Shown here piece after piece: positions 1-12,719 of a stretch of 64,000 nt of DNA (positions are counted from its first letter, which is position 1; each line of letters opens with the position of its first letter). The stretch covers positions 62,299,909-62,363,908 of the forward strand of contig CM037782.1 of assembly GCA_021229015.1 (NCBI GenBank), in the 5' to 3' direction. This DNA is from Solen grandis (taxonomy: Eukaryota > Mollusca > Bivalvia > Adapedonta > Solenidae). The translations under genes were made by a program, and so were the position numbers. The notes beneath the pieces are model-generated. The model was not told the DNA's origin and did not search any database. It saw nothing but the letters and a program-made list of their open reading frames with translations.

Positions 1-760
1 ACATGAAAATGTAGCCTATGAATACCAAAGACATTTTCTACAACTCCTGTGACCTTGACCTTTCAAGTGTGCATATTATGGTTGATGCATATTATGGTTG
101 ATGCATGTGACACATCTTTGTGTCGTAACAAACACTTCTGTAAATTTTTATGAAAATTCAAACATAGATATTGAAGTAATAGAAAGGACATGAAAATGAA
201 TACCAAAAACAAAATCTGACAACTTCTCTGACTTTGACCTTTCAAGAGTGCATAATTATGATTGTTGCAGTAACATGTACATCTTATGTAATGACAAACA
301 CTTTTGTGAAGTTTAATGAAAGTCCATCCATGGCTATGGAAGTTACAGAGTGGACACATTGATGAAGCCTATAACTACCAATGAGAATTTCTAACAACTC
401 CAGTGACCTTGACCTTTCAAGAACGCATATGGTTGATGCGCGCAACACACCTATTTGTTTTAACAAACTTTTTTGTAAAGGTTTATGAAATCCATCCATA
501 CTTATGGAAGTTTCAGAGCAGACACAAAGATGTAGCCTTTGACCACCAAAGACAATATTTTAACAAAATTCTGTGACCTTTCCAGGGTGCATATGGTTGA
601 TGCACGTGACACACCCTTTTGTTATGAGGAATACTTCTGTTAAGTTTTATTGAAATCCATCCATAGATGTCCAAAATGGAGCAAACACAAAAGCGGGACA
701 GATGGAAAGAATGATGGATGGACTGATGGAAGAAGAATGCGAGTAAACTTATAGTCCCCA
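1..760. repeat. Diverged ~175-bp tandem repeat, about four units
   Basis: The phrase 'gaccttgacctttcaag' or a close variant recurs near 51, 229, 406 and 578. Each is followed by 'gcatat..ggttgatgc', 'caacacacc', 'tttgttaagtttatgaaa' and 'tccatccat'. Units are 172-177 bp and clearly diverged from one another. Reading frames on the minus strand here are byproducts of the repeat. Short gaccttgacc-type tandem repeats are common in bivalve genomes. The array runs off the left edge of the window. Confidence 0.75.
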
Positions 761-1834
761 ACCGGTTTCATCAATGGGTACAAATGACAGGTCATCTTAA
801 CCCTAACCAACTACAGTCTACCCAAGAATTTTTCTGATAAACTTAAGAACTTCCATGTTTTGATTGTGTATAATTTCATGAAAAAAATCCTAATTTTTTT
901 CACATGTAAAATATCAATTTCTGTTCTTGAAGTATTCTTTTTTTTCCATGATAATTTTGCTAAGGTATGACCATCAGGTGAAACTAAAGACTGTCCAGCT
1001 ATTTCACTTGCAATATCAGGAGCAAAACAGAATGAGTTGCTAGTGGATTTCCAACGATGAGTTATCAATGTCACTCCTCCAAGCCTTAAAATATTACCGT
1101 TACATCTTTAACCATCATTTGTATAATTAATGTTAATTATACAAATTAAACTGGGCTCATGTCAACATCATTAATATAAAAAAGAAGAACAACCAAACAT
1201 GCCCTTATTAGTATATCAAACAGTGATTATTTTTCAAATTATGCTAAAATATGACCTCAAATATCAAGTTCTACAAAATTAATATGACACCTGCAATTAT
1301 TCTGACTGGGATATTAAAATTTCTGACACATCCTATGTCAAACAATGAAATATTCATCCGCCAACTTCCATGAAAATCCATCTTGACCCACTGGCAATTT
1401 ATAATATCTGTCCATATTTCTCTAATAATGCCATTTTTTAACCAAATCCTGTCAAATAATGAAAAATAACTAAATTAAACAATGACAGTGGTGTAGTTTA
1501 TTCTGTCAAATGGAAATGAGATTACCGCAATAAAGTATAATAAAAATGCTAACCAAATAAGTACTTAGCATTCACAGCTGTGGTCAGGAAATCAGATTCA
1601 ACACTTTAGTTGTTTATCTGTCCTGCTCATCAGATGAGAGCCTTCATTATCCATGTCACACAGTGGGCTGTCGGAATTTTGATTCATCCAATTATGCATA
1701 GTGGTAAGAGATGAACCGATCTGTCTGTCGCACATCCTTTTTAAAACAGATAACATGCACACAGTACATCATCTTGTTAACATAATTTTATACAAATAAA
1801 TTCTGAACAAGTAATCATATAGATACCGGTAACT
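761..1834. other. AT-rich sequence without a recognisable feature
   Basis: I see no repeat with paralogs in the window and no coding signal. The 87-codon minus-strand frame at 811-1074 has no recognisable motif. Its 3' part lies in low-complexity T-rich sequence, and I do not regard it as a gene. Confidence 0.4.
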
Positions 1835-2082
1835 AGGTGCCTGGATAGCTTAGTGGTAATGCACTTTGCTTCTCACCAATGCGTCCCGGGTTCAGTTCCT
1901 GGATACGTACATGAGAGGGTACAGTGGTTGCCCATCCAGGCACGTGGGTTTTCTCCAGGTTCTCAGGTTTCCACCGATAATAATGACCACATATGTAGCC
2001 ACATCAGAGCCATCGAGAGTGATTTATGCAAGTTGTGAGAACTTGTTTCATAATTGATGTAAAATAAATAAAGTTTAAACAA
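1835..2082 (+). mobile_element. tRNA-derived SINE (type 1) with 7-bp target duplication
   Basis: The head has pol III promoter boxes: A box tagcttagtgg at 1846-1856 and B box ggttcagttcc at 1889-1899. A body follows with 'gggttttctccaggttctcagg' wording typical of conserved SINE central domains. The 3' tail is agaacttgtttcat..gatgtaaaataaataaagtttaaac. The 7-mer ggtaact flanks it at 1828-1834 and 2083-2089, consistent with a target-site duplication. The tail is shared with the type-3 SINEs at 40.7 and 42.4 kb. The frames at 1853-2057 are shadows of this element. Confidence 0.8.
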
Positions 2083-2119
2083 GGTAACTGAAAATAAATT
2101 AAATATGAGAAGAGAGTGA

Positions 2120-2300
2120 AAAAGGAAAAATCAGACTTTCACTAAAAGTGATAAATAACCCCCACAACCCATCTTAATATTCATGAAATGTTAGTGCTGC
2201 ATGGGACTTGACATGAAAGAACGGGTCAGGTCAGAAACTGATGGGACACAACAGCGTGGTCCCTAATATTCATTATATAGCCCCACTTCCATAAAGTGGG
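2120..2300 (+). repeat. Fragments of dispersed 'gtgataaataacccccac' and 'ggtccctaatattcat..agccccact' repeats
   Basis: The opening 'cactaaaagtgataaataacccccac' matches the starts at 6312, 37008, 40630 and 43080. The closing wording 'gggacacaa..agg/gtgg..taat..ata.tagcccccact' recurs at 40935-40970. The two look like the ends of one bivalve interspersed family with its middle lost. It is not coding. Confidence 0.5.
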
Positions 2301-2865
2301 TGTATGATAAGAAACAGTTGTATCTGCCTTTCTATATCTAACATTATAAGTAAGCTTCTAAATGGGGATTTATTAAGTAAAAGGTGGCATCAGACCATGC
2401 CAATCCTTGTTAAGTACATCATGTTATTATTGTATCACATTTTTTTTAATTGTAGATCCCTTATACATTCTCCCATACATGTATCCATTATATACAGTAG
2501 ACTAGTGTAAATCAGCAGTTTTATAACATTATATTGTCGCAATATGTTCTAGAACCTATATAGATTATTTATCATATATTATGTACTATATACCTGAGTT
2601 CCATGCATATAATTTATTTTGTTCTAACATATACCTGACTGCAAATTTACACAGTATTTACAACAAACATTCCAGGGCTGTGTTCAATTAATCATAACGT
2701 TTGCAACTGTTACGGATTTGGTTCCCAGCATTCTATTCACTATGAAACAACAATGATGCAATATCGTTAACGTTACTGACTCTGAACGGTAACTGATTGC
2801 AGAGCTCCAGATTAGTGATATGGTACCTTAAAGACAGCCATCACCCGCTCTTGGATGCACAATTT

Positions 2866-2945
2866 ATTCAAGTGCATAACTATTCAAGTGCTCAATGATT
2901 CAAGTCCTCAACAATTCAAGTACACAATCACTCAAGTCAATCACA
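2866..2945. repeat. 16-bp minisatellite, five units
   Basis: Five successive 16-mers begin attcaagt (last unit actcaagt): attcaagtgcataact, attcaagtgctcaatg, attcaagtcctcaaca, attcaagtacacaatc, actcaagtcaatcaca. The eight leading bases are nearly invariant and the remainder drifts. Confidence 0.85.
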
Positions 2946-3281
2946 GCAACATTAAATGATCTCAGTTTTGCAGGCTCTCTTTACCTTGTATGGTCAAATC
3001 GCTCCGATACAGTTATTTAAAGCAAGAGCTGTCACTCAAAGTTGACCTCTGTCAGTTTATATCACTTGAATATCCTGAACCCTTCACCACTTGGGGTTTA
3101 TCAAGGACAGGGACATAATAAAGTATGTGTATATATAACCTGATCAGCCTGGAAGTGGCTCTGTTATGACCTGTAATATTTCAGCACCATGATTTGATTT
3201 AAAATAAATATTAACTTTCTTTAACACATGATCCAGCCTATACAGTCCCTGCCATTACATGTATTTTTCAAGAAAAGTATT

Positions 3282-3420
3282 CTGACTTGCGGTAGGGTGG
3301 TGGTTCTAGCTACCCGGATGTCTCCATGCATTTGGGGTCTTCCTCCAACTGTAATTAGCTGGACGTCGCTATATGACTGAAATTATACTGTCGAGGTGAC
3401 GGTGAACTCAAATAGTCAAG
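3282..3420 (+). mobile_element. Truncated SINE with perfect 14-bp target duplication
   Basis: A 139-bp insert lies between perfect 14-bp direct repeats TCAAGAAAAGTATT at 3268-3281 and 3421-3434. Inside are a core ('ctacccggatgtctccatgc..ggtcttcctcc') and the tail 'agctggacgtcgctatatgac..gtgacggtgaact'. That tail resembles the 'gctgg..gccatatgac..gacgttaaac' tail of many metazoan SINEs. No complete A/B box head is present, so the copy is 5'-truncated or the head has decayed. Confidence 0.75.
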
Positions 3421-3434
3421 TCAAGAAAAGTATT

Positions 3435-4084
3435 ACAATGGCAAGTTGCACACACAAAGTTTTGTCATCCGATCTTGGCTGGAGTACCTTACATTATCTG
3501 TAATCTTGAGGATTACCAGGAACCAGACTAAAACACACACTGGAACTATTGTGTGGGCAACTCACCTCTGGTCAGCCCTACCACAGTGTTTCTCATTCAC
3601 TGAGCACTCAGTGACCCCCTGTCAAGTATCTGAAACTGACACTTGACCCACTGAAACAGACAAGGAAGCATCCCTCACTTTCACCTGGATTTGGGGCTTC
3701 AATGTTCACCCTTAACAACATAGTTAAGTGTCATGTGGTCAATAGGCCTTTGGAGGTGACAACTTTCGCACGGCCACTGTTTGACCACTGTTTTCCAACA
3801 TGGGAGGCTGTTGGATTTCATAAAGATTGATGCAAAGGGCCATCTGTGAACTCTACGTATGTCAGGCCCATATATCAGATGAATGTTTTCATCTTCCACT
3901 TGGATGTTTATTTACGTATAATAACAATTAATTTCAACGTGGCCTTTGGCACTGATAGAGCTTCTGTTATCTTACATCCCATTAATATGTATGATCTATT
4001 TACAGCTCTTGTATTGTTTGAGAGAAGATAGGGGCCCTGAAACAAGGACCCCTCAATTACAAGACAAGACCTCTACCAGATTCA
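3435..4084. other. No supported feature
   Basis: Apparently unique sequence. Short frames on both strands (3446-3646, 3699-3899, 3846-4031) are mutually overlapping and show no domain or codon pattern I trust. Confidence 0.4.
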
Positions 4085-4291
4085 ACTTTAACCCTTATGA
4101 TTCTTTGGGTACTAACTGCATGTGACTGCTTTTAATTGTGAGCCATGCAGACCAAGATCAGTTTGCACATCTGTGCAGTCTGATCATGGTTTTCACTGTT
4201 CGCTATTTTGTCAATAAATGGTCAGCAAGCAACCCCATAAACAACTTATGCTACATGCCAAATGAAGAAATTTAGCATTGTAAGGGTTAAC
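4085..4291 (+). mobile_element. TTAA-bounded hairpin MITE (GATCAG..CTGATC family), copy 1
   Basis: The ends read ttaacccttatgat at the left and cattgtaagggttaa at the right, an imperfect terminal inverted repeat with TTAA ends. The middle carries the imperfect hairpin gatcagtttgcac..gtgcagtctgatc, followed by 'caataaatggtcagcaagcaacccc' and 'aaatgaagaaatttagcat'. Related copies are at 5155-5372 (+), 35150-35377 (-) and 51115-51262 (-, eroded). TTAA targets are typical of piggyBac-type transposition, but no transposase is present to confirm this. Confidence 0.7.
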
Positions 4292-5154
4292 AAGGTTCCT
4301 TCTTGGAAATAAAAATGTTTTAGTGATGATACATCTGGTTTGAATTCCACCAACAATACACAACTAAAGTGACACTTAAATACTTAGGGATGAATTTTAT
4401 CATTCTCATTTCTTCGATAAATATACACAAATATTTCATTTCTTGGCAGATATTGTTATTAAGGTAATAATTTATGTCAAATTAGTCATGAACTTGTACT
4501 TGAGCGTTTCTACCCGCTTAAAGAATTTAAGTATTGCTTAGAGCTACATGTAAGTATTGCTGGTGGAATTTTAGCCAAGTATTTAGGTAGAATTCTGATT
4601 TCGAGGATCTCTTTTTCTCACTTATATTCAGCATTTACCTGTATTGACCAAAATATGGATTATACTGTATATAAAGCAGCAACAGTACGCAAAATGCAAC
4701 CAGGTGCGTGTACACAAATTCTGTTTTTTTGTGTCAGATTTGCCTGTTTTAAAGATCCTCAAATTCAGCATTCCCAAAAGATGTAAGTCAATAATGCAGG
4801 TGTTTCACAGAAAGAATCTACAAAAATATTGACAAGTGGTCGACACCTGCTAGTATTATATTAAGTATTATAATGTCTGGAACTGCTTTGAGAATAAAAA
4901 TACCGGATTTCTGCACCTGTAATTTGTTTAGATTGTCTCTTCATATGCGTAACAAAGTTCCGCAGGCCCTCAATAAATAAGATAAATGTGTTTAAATCGC
5001 AATGAACACCTGGATGAAGATTTTAGTGAAGGTACAACTAAACAAAAACAAAGAACTCCGAAACATGAAAAATCTGGTATTCAAAAAATATATACCATAA
5101 GTAATTATTCATCTATAAATGGCAAACACCTACACACACCTTTATCAACCGTTA

Positions 5155-5372
5155 TATAATGCTGTAAGGCAAATGTGATTGCATATGTGACCAGACCAAG
5201 ATCAGCCTGCACATATGTGCTGTCTGATCATGATCTACACTGTTTGCTAGTCAGTCAATAAATTTTCAGCATGCAATCCCCAAAACACCGGATGGTACAG
5301 TCCAAAATGAAGAAAGGCCAAGTCCAATATAGAATTTTAGCATGGTAATTAAGCTTAATGTTACAAGGATTT
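5155..5372 (+). mobile_element. GATCAG hairpin MITE, copy 2
   Basis: It contains 'gaccaagatcagcctgcacatatgtgc..gtctgatcatg', 'cagtcaataaattttcagca' and 'ccaaaatgaagaaaggccaagtcc..ttagcatggtaatt', parallel to the 4.1-kb copy. The central arms (atcagcctgcacat / atgtgctgtctgat) form a clear hairpin. The outer ends are poorly conserved. Confidence 0.6.
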
Positions 5373-6311
5373 AATTGGTTGGTAGGCCCCCATCAACAAA
5401 TTTTGAGTCATTTAGAAGAAAGACATTGTGCATTGAAATGGTTTTGATAAACAGACTTCATATTTAACTGATGAAGAAGGAAAGATTATTCATATTTATG
5501 TAAAGGTATGATTTTATACTTCATGACTGCGTGCATATACTGTGCTCTTTTTCAGGGATGCTCTATATCTTCCCTAAATCTAAATTTGAAAGCGTACAAT
5601 TATGACATAAACATATCCAAAACTGTATCATCTTCATACTGTACTTTTAACCCAAACTGTTACAATTTAAAGAATTGAAACTTTTCATTCATCATAAATC
5701 ACTGAATCATTGACTGCCTAAAACCACTCAATCTAAAACATTTCGGTGATCCAGCTGAGGACGTTCATTCACAGAAAGGAAACCATCCTTCCTTTACCTC
5801 CTGAATTATTGAAATCACATCCTCCATTTTCAAAACAAGGCTATTTGTCAACAACGCTCCAGGACAAGTTGGCTGATTTATCCGACGGGCTGGGTACCGG
5901 TAATCTGCTTTAAAAAGTCTCTCAGTGCAAATCCCCGACTCGTAAAGCCAAAGAAAAGTCACCCACTGACAAGCGTTTGTCATCTCTACAACTCCTATGG
6001 ATGCTTATTTTGTTGTCACCGCCAAAACTTAGTGGGAAGGAAATCAATCGATTTCCCGTTAGTCATCTGACGGATGTTCCATACAGGAGGTTTTGCTGAA
6101 AGATTTAAGACCTTCCTAATTGAAGAGGTTTCCCTCCCTTATCCTTTAAAATTATGTGTTTACAAGTACAAATTCTTAGGCTTGCACCGGAATTTGCAAT
6201 TTGTTATATTTTTTGTGCAATACCTAGTAAGTTTTTAGGAAATGTATCAGAAGTATGTGACTGTGTCTAGAACTAAATGTGATAGAAAAAAACAAACCGG
6301 CTATTGTTAGA
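5373..6311. other. Mostly unique AT-rich sequence
   Basis: No feature is supported. A 72-codon minus-strand frame at 5765-5983 has ordinary-looking composition but no motif, splice context or family that I recognise. I would not annotate it without transcript support. Confidence 0.35.
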
Positions 6312-6846
6312 AACTAGAGCTATCACTGAAAGTGATTAATACCCCTGCAAAACACTCTGATACAGGAGAAGCCAGACTCCAGGTGGAGCATAGATAAGAA
6401 CCTGTATACAAAGTATATTGGTTATGATAGTATTAAAGTAAATAATAAGTAAGTAAAGTCTTTATTTAAAGTGGATAAAGAAGTGGATACTTCTCCTAGT
6501 CACCATCTGTTAACATTTAAAGTTTCAAGTCAATACCATGTATAATATTCGAGTATATATTAAGAAATATAGAAGAAGCTCATGTCACAAGATATTTTGA
6601 GTTGAAAAAGGGGCAATAACTCTGTAATCATTGAGATAACTCAAGTGAAATTTATGTCACACACCTCTCCACCTGATTATCAATGCATACACAAAATTTG
6701 AACGGAATTGGTTAAGAAATGTAAAAGTAGTTTGTGTCACAAGATTTTGAGATGGCCAGTCAGACCAACAGACTGACAAACCAACAGACAAACTAACAGA
6801 CTGATTCCTATATACCCTCTCTCAAACTTCCTTTGTGGGGGTATAT
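6312..6846 (+). repeat. Dispersed bivalve repeat ('tatcactgaaagtgattaat' start, 'ctttgtgggggtata' end)
   Basis: It starts 'ctagagctatcactgaaagtgattaatacccc' and ends with 'cagtcagaccaacagactgac', repeated cagac/caacagac words, and 'cctttgtgggggtata'. The start recurs at 2125, 37008, 38748, 40630 and 43080. The architecture (GTGAT start, simple purine/pyrimidine run, GGGGG end) is typical of very abundant bivalve repeats. Confidence 0.6.
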
Positions 6847-7261
6847 TAATTTTTTGATTATTACATGTTTTGGACAATTCAAGTAAATACATGTATAAAG
6901 AATTGCTAATTAACCTCAAATTTGGTATCTGAACATTTCTTCAGATCATTTCTTTACCCCTTAAAACCCCTCTATATGAAAATAAAACTTAAGTAACATT
7001 AAAAAAAAATACATTTCAATCTGGCTGGGTGTCCAAGTGTTATGGCCTATTTAGGATAGTCAACATGGTAACTCAATCTTGCTATAATTATTTCTATTTT
7101 GAAACACAACATTTGTTCAACTAAATTAATCATGTGGCTAAATGTATTTCTAGCCTCCCAAAACCATCGTAAGAACAGAGAATGACCCATAACTGTCATG
7201 AAACTAGAAAAGAACCATATAATCTTGTAAAATGGCTACAGGCAAAAATAATTTAAGTTCT

Positions 7262-7275
7262 GTTACCATGGTAAC
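7262..7275. promoter_or_regulatory. Perfect 14-bp palindrome GTTACCATGGTAAC, RFX X-box-like
   Basis: It fits the RFX-family X-box consensus (GTNRCC..RGYAAC) exactly on both half sites. Similar palindromes occur inside the repeats at 18773, 19092 and 19422. Sequence match only: there is no evidence of use. Confidence 0.4.
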
Positions 7276-7747
7276 TGACAAACAGCGACACTGTCAATTT
7301 CTCAACCCTACATTTTCCTAGTCTAGGAGAGTTTTTTGCCCTTGTGTTTAGCTATTTAACACTTAACAATGGCTGTGAAAATGGATTATCAAGGCAGTTT
7401 TGATGACACGTGTATCGGATAATGGGAGAAATATTAGGGGAACATCTGCAATGTCAGCTGAGATTTGTTTGGTATAAATACTTCTTATATGCCAATTAAT
7501 GTTGTGAAATCTGGCAGAAATAATAAAATTTCTACACTGTAAACAACATATTTGTGGAAATGTTTTTATTTCCTCAAGTGACAAATTGGCTGCCTTTTCT
7601 GACCATTTCCAATTGACAATCAAATTAATCCTAAAGCCATGTGTTTCACATCTGCTATGAGTATACAGTTTCAACTCTTTTTCTATTTCCAGATCAAAAT
7701 AACTGCTTTAGTGTGAATTGGTGATGACAAAGGCATAACACCCTAAC

Positions 7748-7798
7748 AGAGATCCACAACTCTGATATTGGTAGAGATCCACAACTCTGATATTGGTA
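7748..7798. repeat. Direct duplication, ~26 bp, two copies
   Basis: The phrase gagatccacaactctgatattggta occurs twice back to back. It looks like a recent local duplication. Confidence 0.85.
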
Positions 7799-8220
7799 AA
7801 GAATAAATCAAGAGAAGCTCTCGTTGAGTTACTTGTATGATCATGTGGCCATAAGAATTTAACAAGAGATGTGTAAAACTGCTCATATCAATTATAAATA
7901 TACAGAGATTTCTCTTCCATTTATTGCTGATTGATTAAACCAAAACTAATATGATCACTGATCTCTTTTATTTATGAGTGATACTGTAAAGCATCTGTAA
8001 AGCATCTGCAAGCATCTGCAAAAAACATCTCAGCGAGATCTTGTTCAAATCCCATTCACATGTTGTTTTTGTCACAAGAAAAAAAAGTTTTTTCAGACAG
8101 TTTCATCATATCTCTATTGAATAGGTCTTTGTTGACGATCACTGAAGACATTCTTATTCAAGCAGCTGATAAGTTACAAAATACACTGAACAAAATGTCC
8201 ATTTGGTGCTTGAATATGAG

Positions 8221-9323
<1,103 letters not shown>

Positions 9324-10576
9324 TAAAAATACATGTACATATAAAATTGTTAAATACATTGTACATAAGATAATGATAACTAGGTTTCAAAGATGAAAAA
9401 ATAAATTGTATGTAATATTAAATCTCAAGTACTGTCGGAATTGATCAATAAATTTACAAAATCAGTTTTATCAGTGGTATCGAGGATACCAGCACCAATC
9501 ATGCTGATGAATTTGGCCCCTCACTCCATTGAGCATTTTGGCTCTACTTTTTTTGTTAAGAGTTGAATATATATACCCCACGTGTATTGCAATGAAATAA
9601 TATTTAGCACTAACTTCATAATACACGTGATCCTGAGCATGCCAAAAATCGCAAATTGTTGTTATCTTCTTGCGCAGTCAATCATGACAGTAAAATGTCA
9701 ATTTCTTTGCAAAAATTGATATTGCACTATGTTAAAATTCTAAATTGGTGCATGAAATGCTTTAATTTTCTTAAAAATGAATATTATAAAATGGATGTTT
9801 TGAAATTTTGTTCAGTGTAATAGCCAGCTATTAAATTCCTACTCTCCTACTGAAGTCCTGCAGTCATATTATCATATTTTCTATTTGAAAAAGGTTGATA
9901 TCACACTTTTTTAATTCAAAGTAAATTAATGCGAATGACCAAAACCTATCAGAGAACTAATTCCATTATGCTCCTCTGCCCAAGTAGTACATTTTTTCAC
10001 TTAATAAATATAACAACCCACCCCTACACACTGTAAATTATTTGGTTTTGGTATCACAAGGAATGAAAACTAATTTATCTTATACTAATGCACTCCACTG
10101 AATGATGCTCAGTGGATATATGTTGATGAAACGTGATCAACTTGACTGCCACTACAAGTATTTTTCTATTTCCATAAATGTTTAGAGCATGCGTGGTTAG
10201 TGTCAGGTAATTTTCGCATAATTCTCAGCTGTTTACATGCAATTTGGACATAATTATCTCATTGCTGCACATTATACCAAATTATGCGTCATTTTCAAGA
10301 CAGTTCATCTAAAAAAATGTGATGCCCAATTTCCTAAAATACAATCAGTATGAACACTACATTTAGCTGCTAAAAAAATGTCAAAACAACATATTTTTAA
10401 ATACTTGTTAATGCTTTTTTAACAACCAATTAAATGTGACATGCAATTGCAAAATGACATTTAGGAAATCTGTAGCACACAGGTCTGTTTTCATGTATTT
10501 AAAGGGAAGAAAATGTCCTAAAAGGGTGGGGCTGGAGGTGGCTATAGTGCTCCTATAAATGGTGGAATATACATGC
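9324..10576. other. Unique AT-rich sequence
   Basis: No paralog in the window, no coding signal, and no structural feature seen. Confidence 0.4.
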
Positions 10577-11005
10577 ATTCTCATTGGTCACTTCATAATG
10601 AATTAAGAAACCTTACTTCTTATTGGTCGCTTAATTATGAATTAAGATACATTCCTTCTCATTGGTCACTTAATAATGAATTTACCCTTTCCCTCATAGA
10701 GGACACCATGAAAAGACCTATGCGAACAGCATAAAACCAGATCAGCCTGCGAGTAACTCGCAGGCTGTTACTCGCAGGCTGATCAGGTTTTATGCTGTTC
10801 ACTGCTCCTCAGTGGTCTGGAAATGAGGATTTTATAATTAAATTTGGTAATTAAGGTTTAACTGTGGTTTTCTGCAGATCAGGCTTTATGTGGTTCCTAC
10901 TGAGTACGTCAAAATGAGTCTATACAAGGAAAGGGTTAAGAAACCTTACCTCTCACTGGTCACTCAATAATGAATTAAGAAACCATCCTTCTAAATTGGT
11001 CACTT
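10577..11005. repeat. 40-bp minisatellite split by a MITE
   Basis: Units read 'attggtcacttaataatgaattaagaaacc' plus ~10 bp. The attggtca-type marker occurs at 10582, 10622 and 10661, then at 10955 and 10994 after a 251-bp insertion. The spacing is 39-40 bp on both sides of the interruption, so one array was divided by the element at 10685-10935. Confidence 0.85.
10685..10935. mobile_element. TTAA MITE (CCCTTTCCCTCATA ends), copy 1, with 78-bp near-palindrome
   Basis: The terminal inverted repeat is CCCTTTCCCTCATA at the left; the right end, tatacaaggaaaggg, is a slightly decayed copy. Flanks are TTTA (10681-10684) and TTAA (10936-10939). Minisatellite units without the insert read aatgaaTTAAgaaacc, so the target was TTAA. 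The interior has an almost perfect palindrome at 10723-10800 (gaacagcataaaacc.../...ggttttatgctgttc) with a duplicated ctcgcaggct at its centre. TTAA target plus a CCC-start TIR suggest piggyBac-type mobilisation. Copies 2 and 3 are at 15048 and 28572. Confidence 0.8.
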
Positions 11006-11182
11006 AATACTGTAAACATTAACGTATTGTGTGCACTAATGTATAGTGTGCATCCCAAGTTTAAGGTTCAAAACCCGGGTAAAAATCTATTTCCCTCGTA
11101 CATTCAGGAGGCTGCCATTTTGTTTAGCTGTGGCTGTTTTACAGATATTCAATTGAACTATACAGTTAAGAAATTTGTATTG

Positions 11183-11384
11183 GTACTGCTCCCTTGCTTG
11201 GCGCTCAGCATGTAACGGTAGTTCCAGGACTGACTGACCTGGTGTCAGGATAATGTGACTGTGTGTAGTATCATGGTATCATGCCACATGTCTATGGTGT
11301 GATACTGCAGTGTGGTAGCACTGTAACATTTTCTCCAAAAGACTGAAATACTGTTTGTGGGACGTTTAACCAAACAAACACATT
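11183..11384 (+). mobile_element. SINE type 2, 5'-truncated copy
   Basis: It matches the 54.3-kb full-length copy: 'cccttgcttggcgctcagcatgtaacggtag', 'gtcaggataatgtgactg', 'ccacatgtctatggtgtgatactgcagtgtgg.agcac', 'gactgaaatactg' and a (caaa)n end. The tRNA-like head is missing. The 62-codon frame at 11027-11215 is not a gene. Confidence 0.75.
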
Positions 11385-11835
11385 AATATCTCTGCAATGA
11401 GAAGAAAGCTCTGTAATACTGGGTAAGAATTTCTCCCAAAATCTACTTTAGATTTTCACTGGCCTTGATATTGGTATAAACCTGAAAGAAGACCAGCTGT
11501 GCTTCACTTACAATATTGCAGTTGTAAATACTACGGATATGAAATCACGAAATGACAAACATGTGGTATTGGCAGACGTTTATCGGACCAATATAATAAA
11601 TAACTTCTTTATAGGACAAGCATACAAAAACAATGTGATAAGCTACTTCATAATGCCCATTTGCTGATAATAATCCAACACAACCAAATATGGCTTTTCC
11701 AGGAGACCAGCTACAGTCTGTTACTGGATCATACTTATTATACTCAGTAACATATGCTAAGGATTTTAATTAATAATGGTAAAATTGTTTGCAAAAGAAA
11801 TCAAAAGAATTAGTTTGAAGTGTCCTTGTCTAACT

Positions 11836-11950
11836 GTTGGCCTCATTGGTAGCAGTTGTAGAGTATATCTCTGATATAAAAGTTCAGGGTTCGAACCCCT
11901 TAAAGACAGACATGGGGCCATGAGGTTATACTGAGGTCTTCCAGAATGAA
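11836..11950 (+). mobile_element. tRNA-like SINE head with perfect B box
   Basis: An A-box-like tggcctcattggtag (11838-11852) lies 35 bp before the perfect B box gggttcgaacccc (11887-11899). No tRNA cloverleaf is evident because acceptor and anticodon stems do not pair. It is better read as a SINE head or tRNA pseudogene than as a functional tRNA. Confidence 0.55.
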
Positions 11951-12446
11951 ATATACTTGTTCAAGCCAGGAAATATTCAGACAGAAATTAAGAACAGCTT
12001 TTGAAACTAGCTTTCAAATCTTTACATATGAAATTAAATTAGATTAATCTATAATCAGCTGATCTGAGGTTGGAGTTGAACATGTATTTACTGATCTAAA
12101 TCAATCAAAGAAGAATGCAAATCATTTCCTTGAATCACATTGTTTTAATTTATCATTTATCTGCACCAGAAATGCATACTTACCAAACTTACAATAAAAT
12201 CACACAGCGGATTGGTTCAGCAGTCTGGCTCCTGGCCAATCAATACAAAGCTCATTTGTCATCAGAGCAGTGTCCAGCTGCCTGTCAGAATGGGATAGCG
12301 GCCAGATAAAACTTATCTGTAACACTCTCCATGTATCCTTCCTGATGTTGACAAACATTCCAGGCCTATGAGGCAGTCTGATAAAGTTCAATATCTAAAC
12401 AGCTGTTGTCTCTCAGTCTGTATGTCTGACCTATCTGGCGCGACCC

Positions 12447-12477
12447 ACGTCTGTCTGTCTGTCTGTCTGTCTGTCAT
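12447..12477. repeat. (GTCT)n microsatellite
   Basis: About seven tandem tctg units, followed by a pyrimidine-rich stretch to ~12720 with ctct/tttctt words. Confidence 0.9.
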
Positions 12478-12719
12478 CTTCCTGTCTGTGACTGTATGTA
12501 TTTGACCTGCATGACTTTTAAATAGATTTAATATTTTTTTCCCTTCTTTACTTCCTTTTTCTTAAGCAATATATTCATCTTTGTATATGTCTTCCTGAAT
12601 AGCTCTTACATCTGTTGGTAACTAGGCTTGGTTCTCTCTTTCTCTTTTCTCTCTTTTCCTTTCTTTCTCTAATTATCTTTATTCCTCTCTCTGTCTATCC
12701 CTCTGTATGTGTGTACATC

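Noticed and set aside
11836..11905. Possible functional tRNA gene with perfect B box
   Set aside because: The acceptor, D and anticodon stems do not pair. The context is that of a SINE head.
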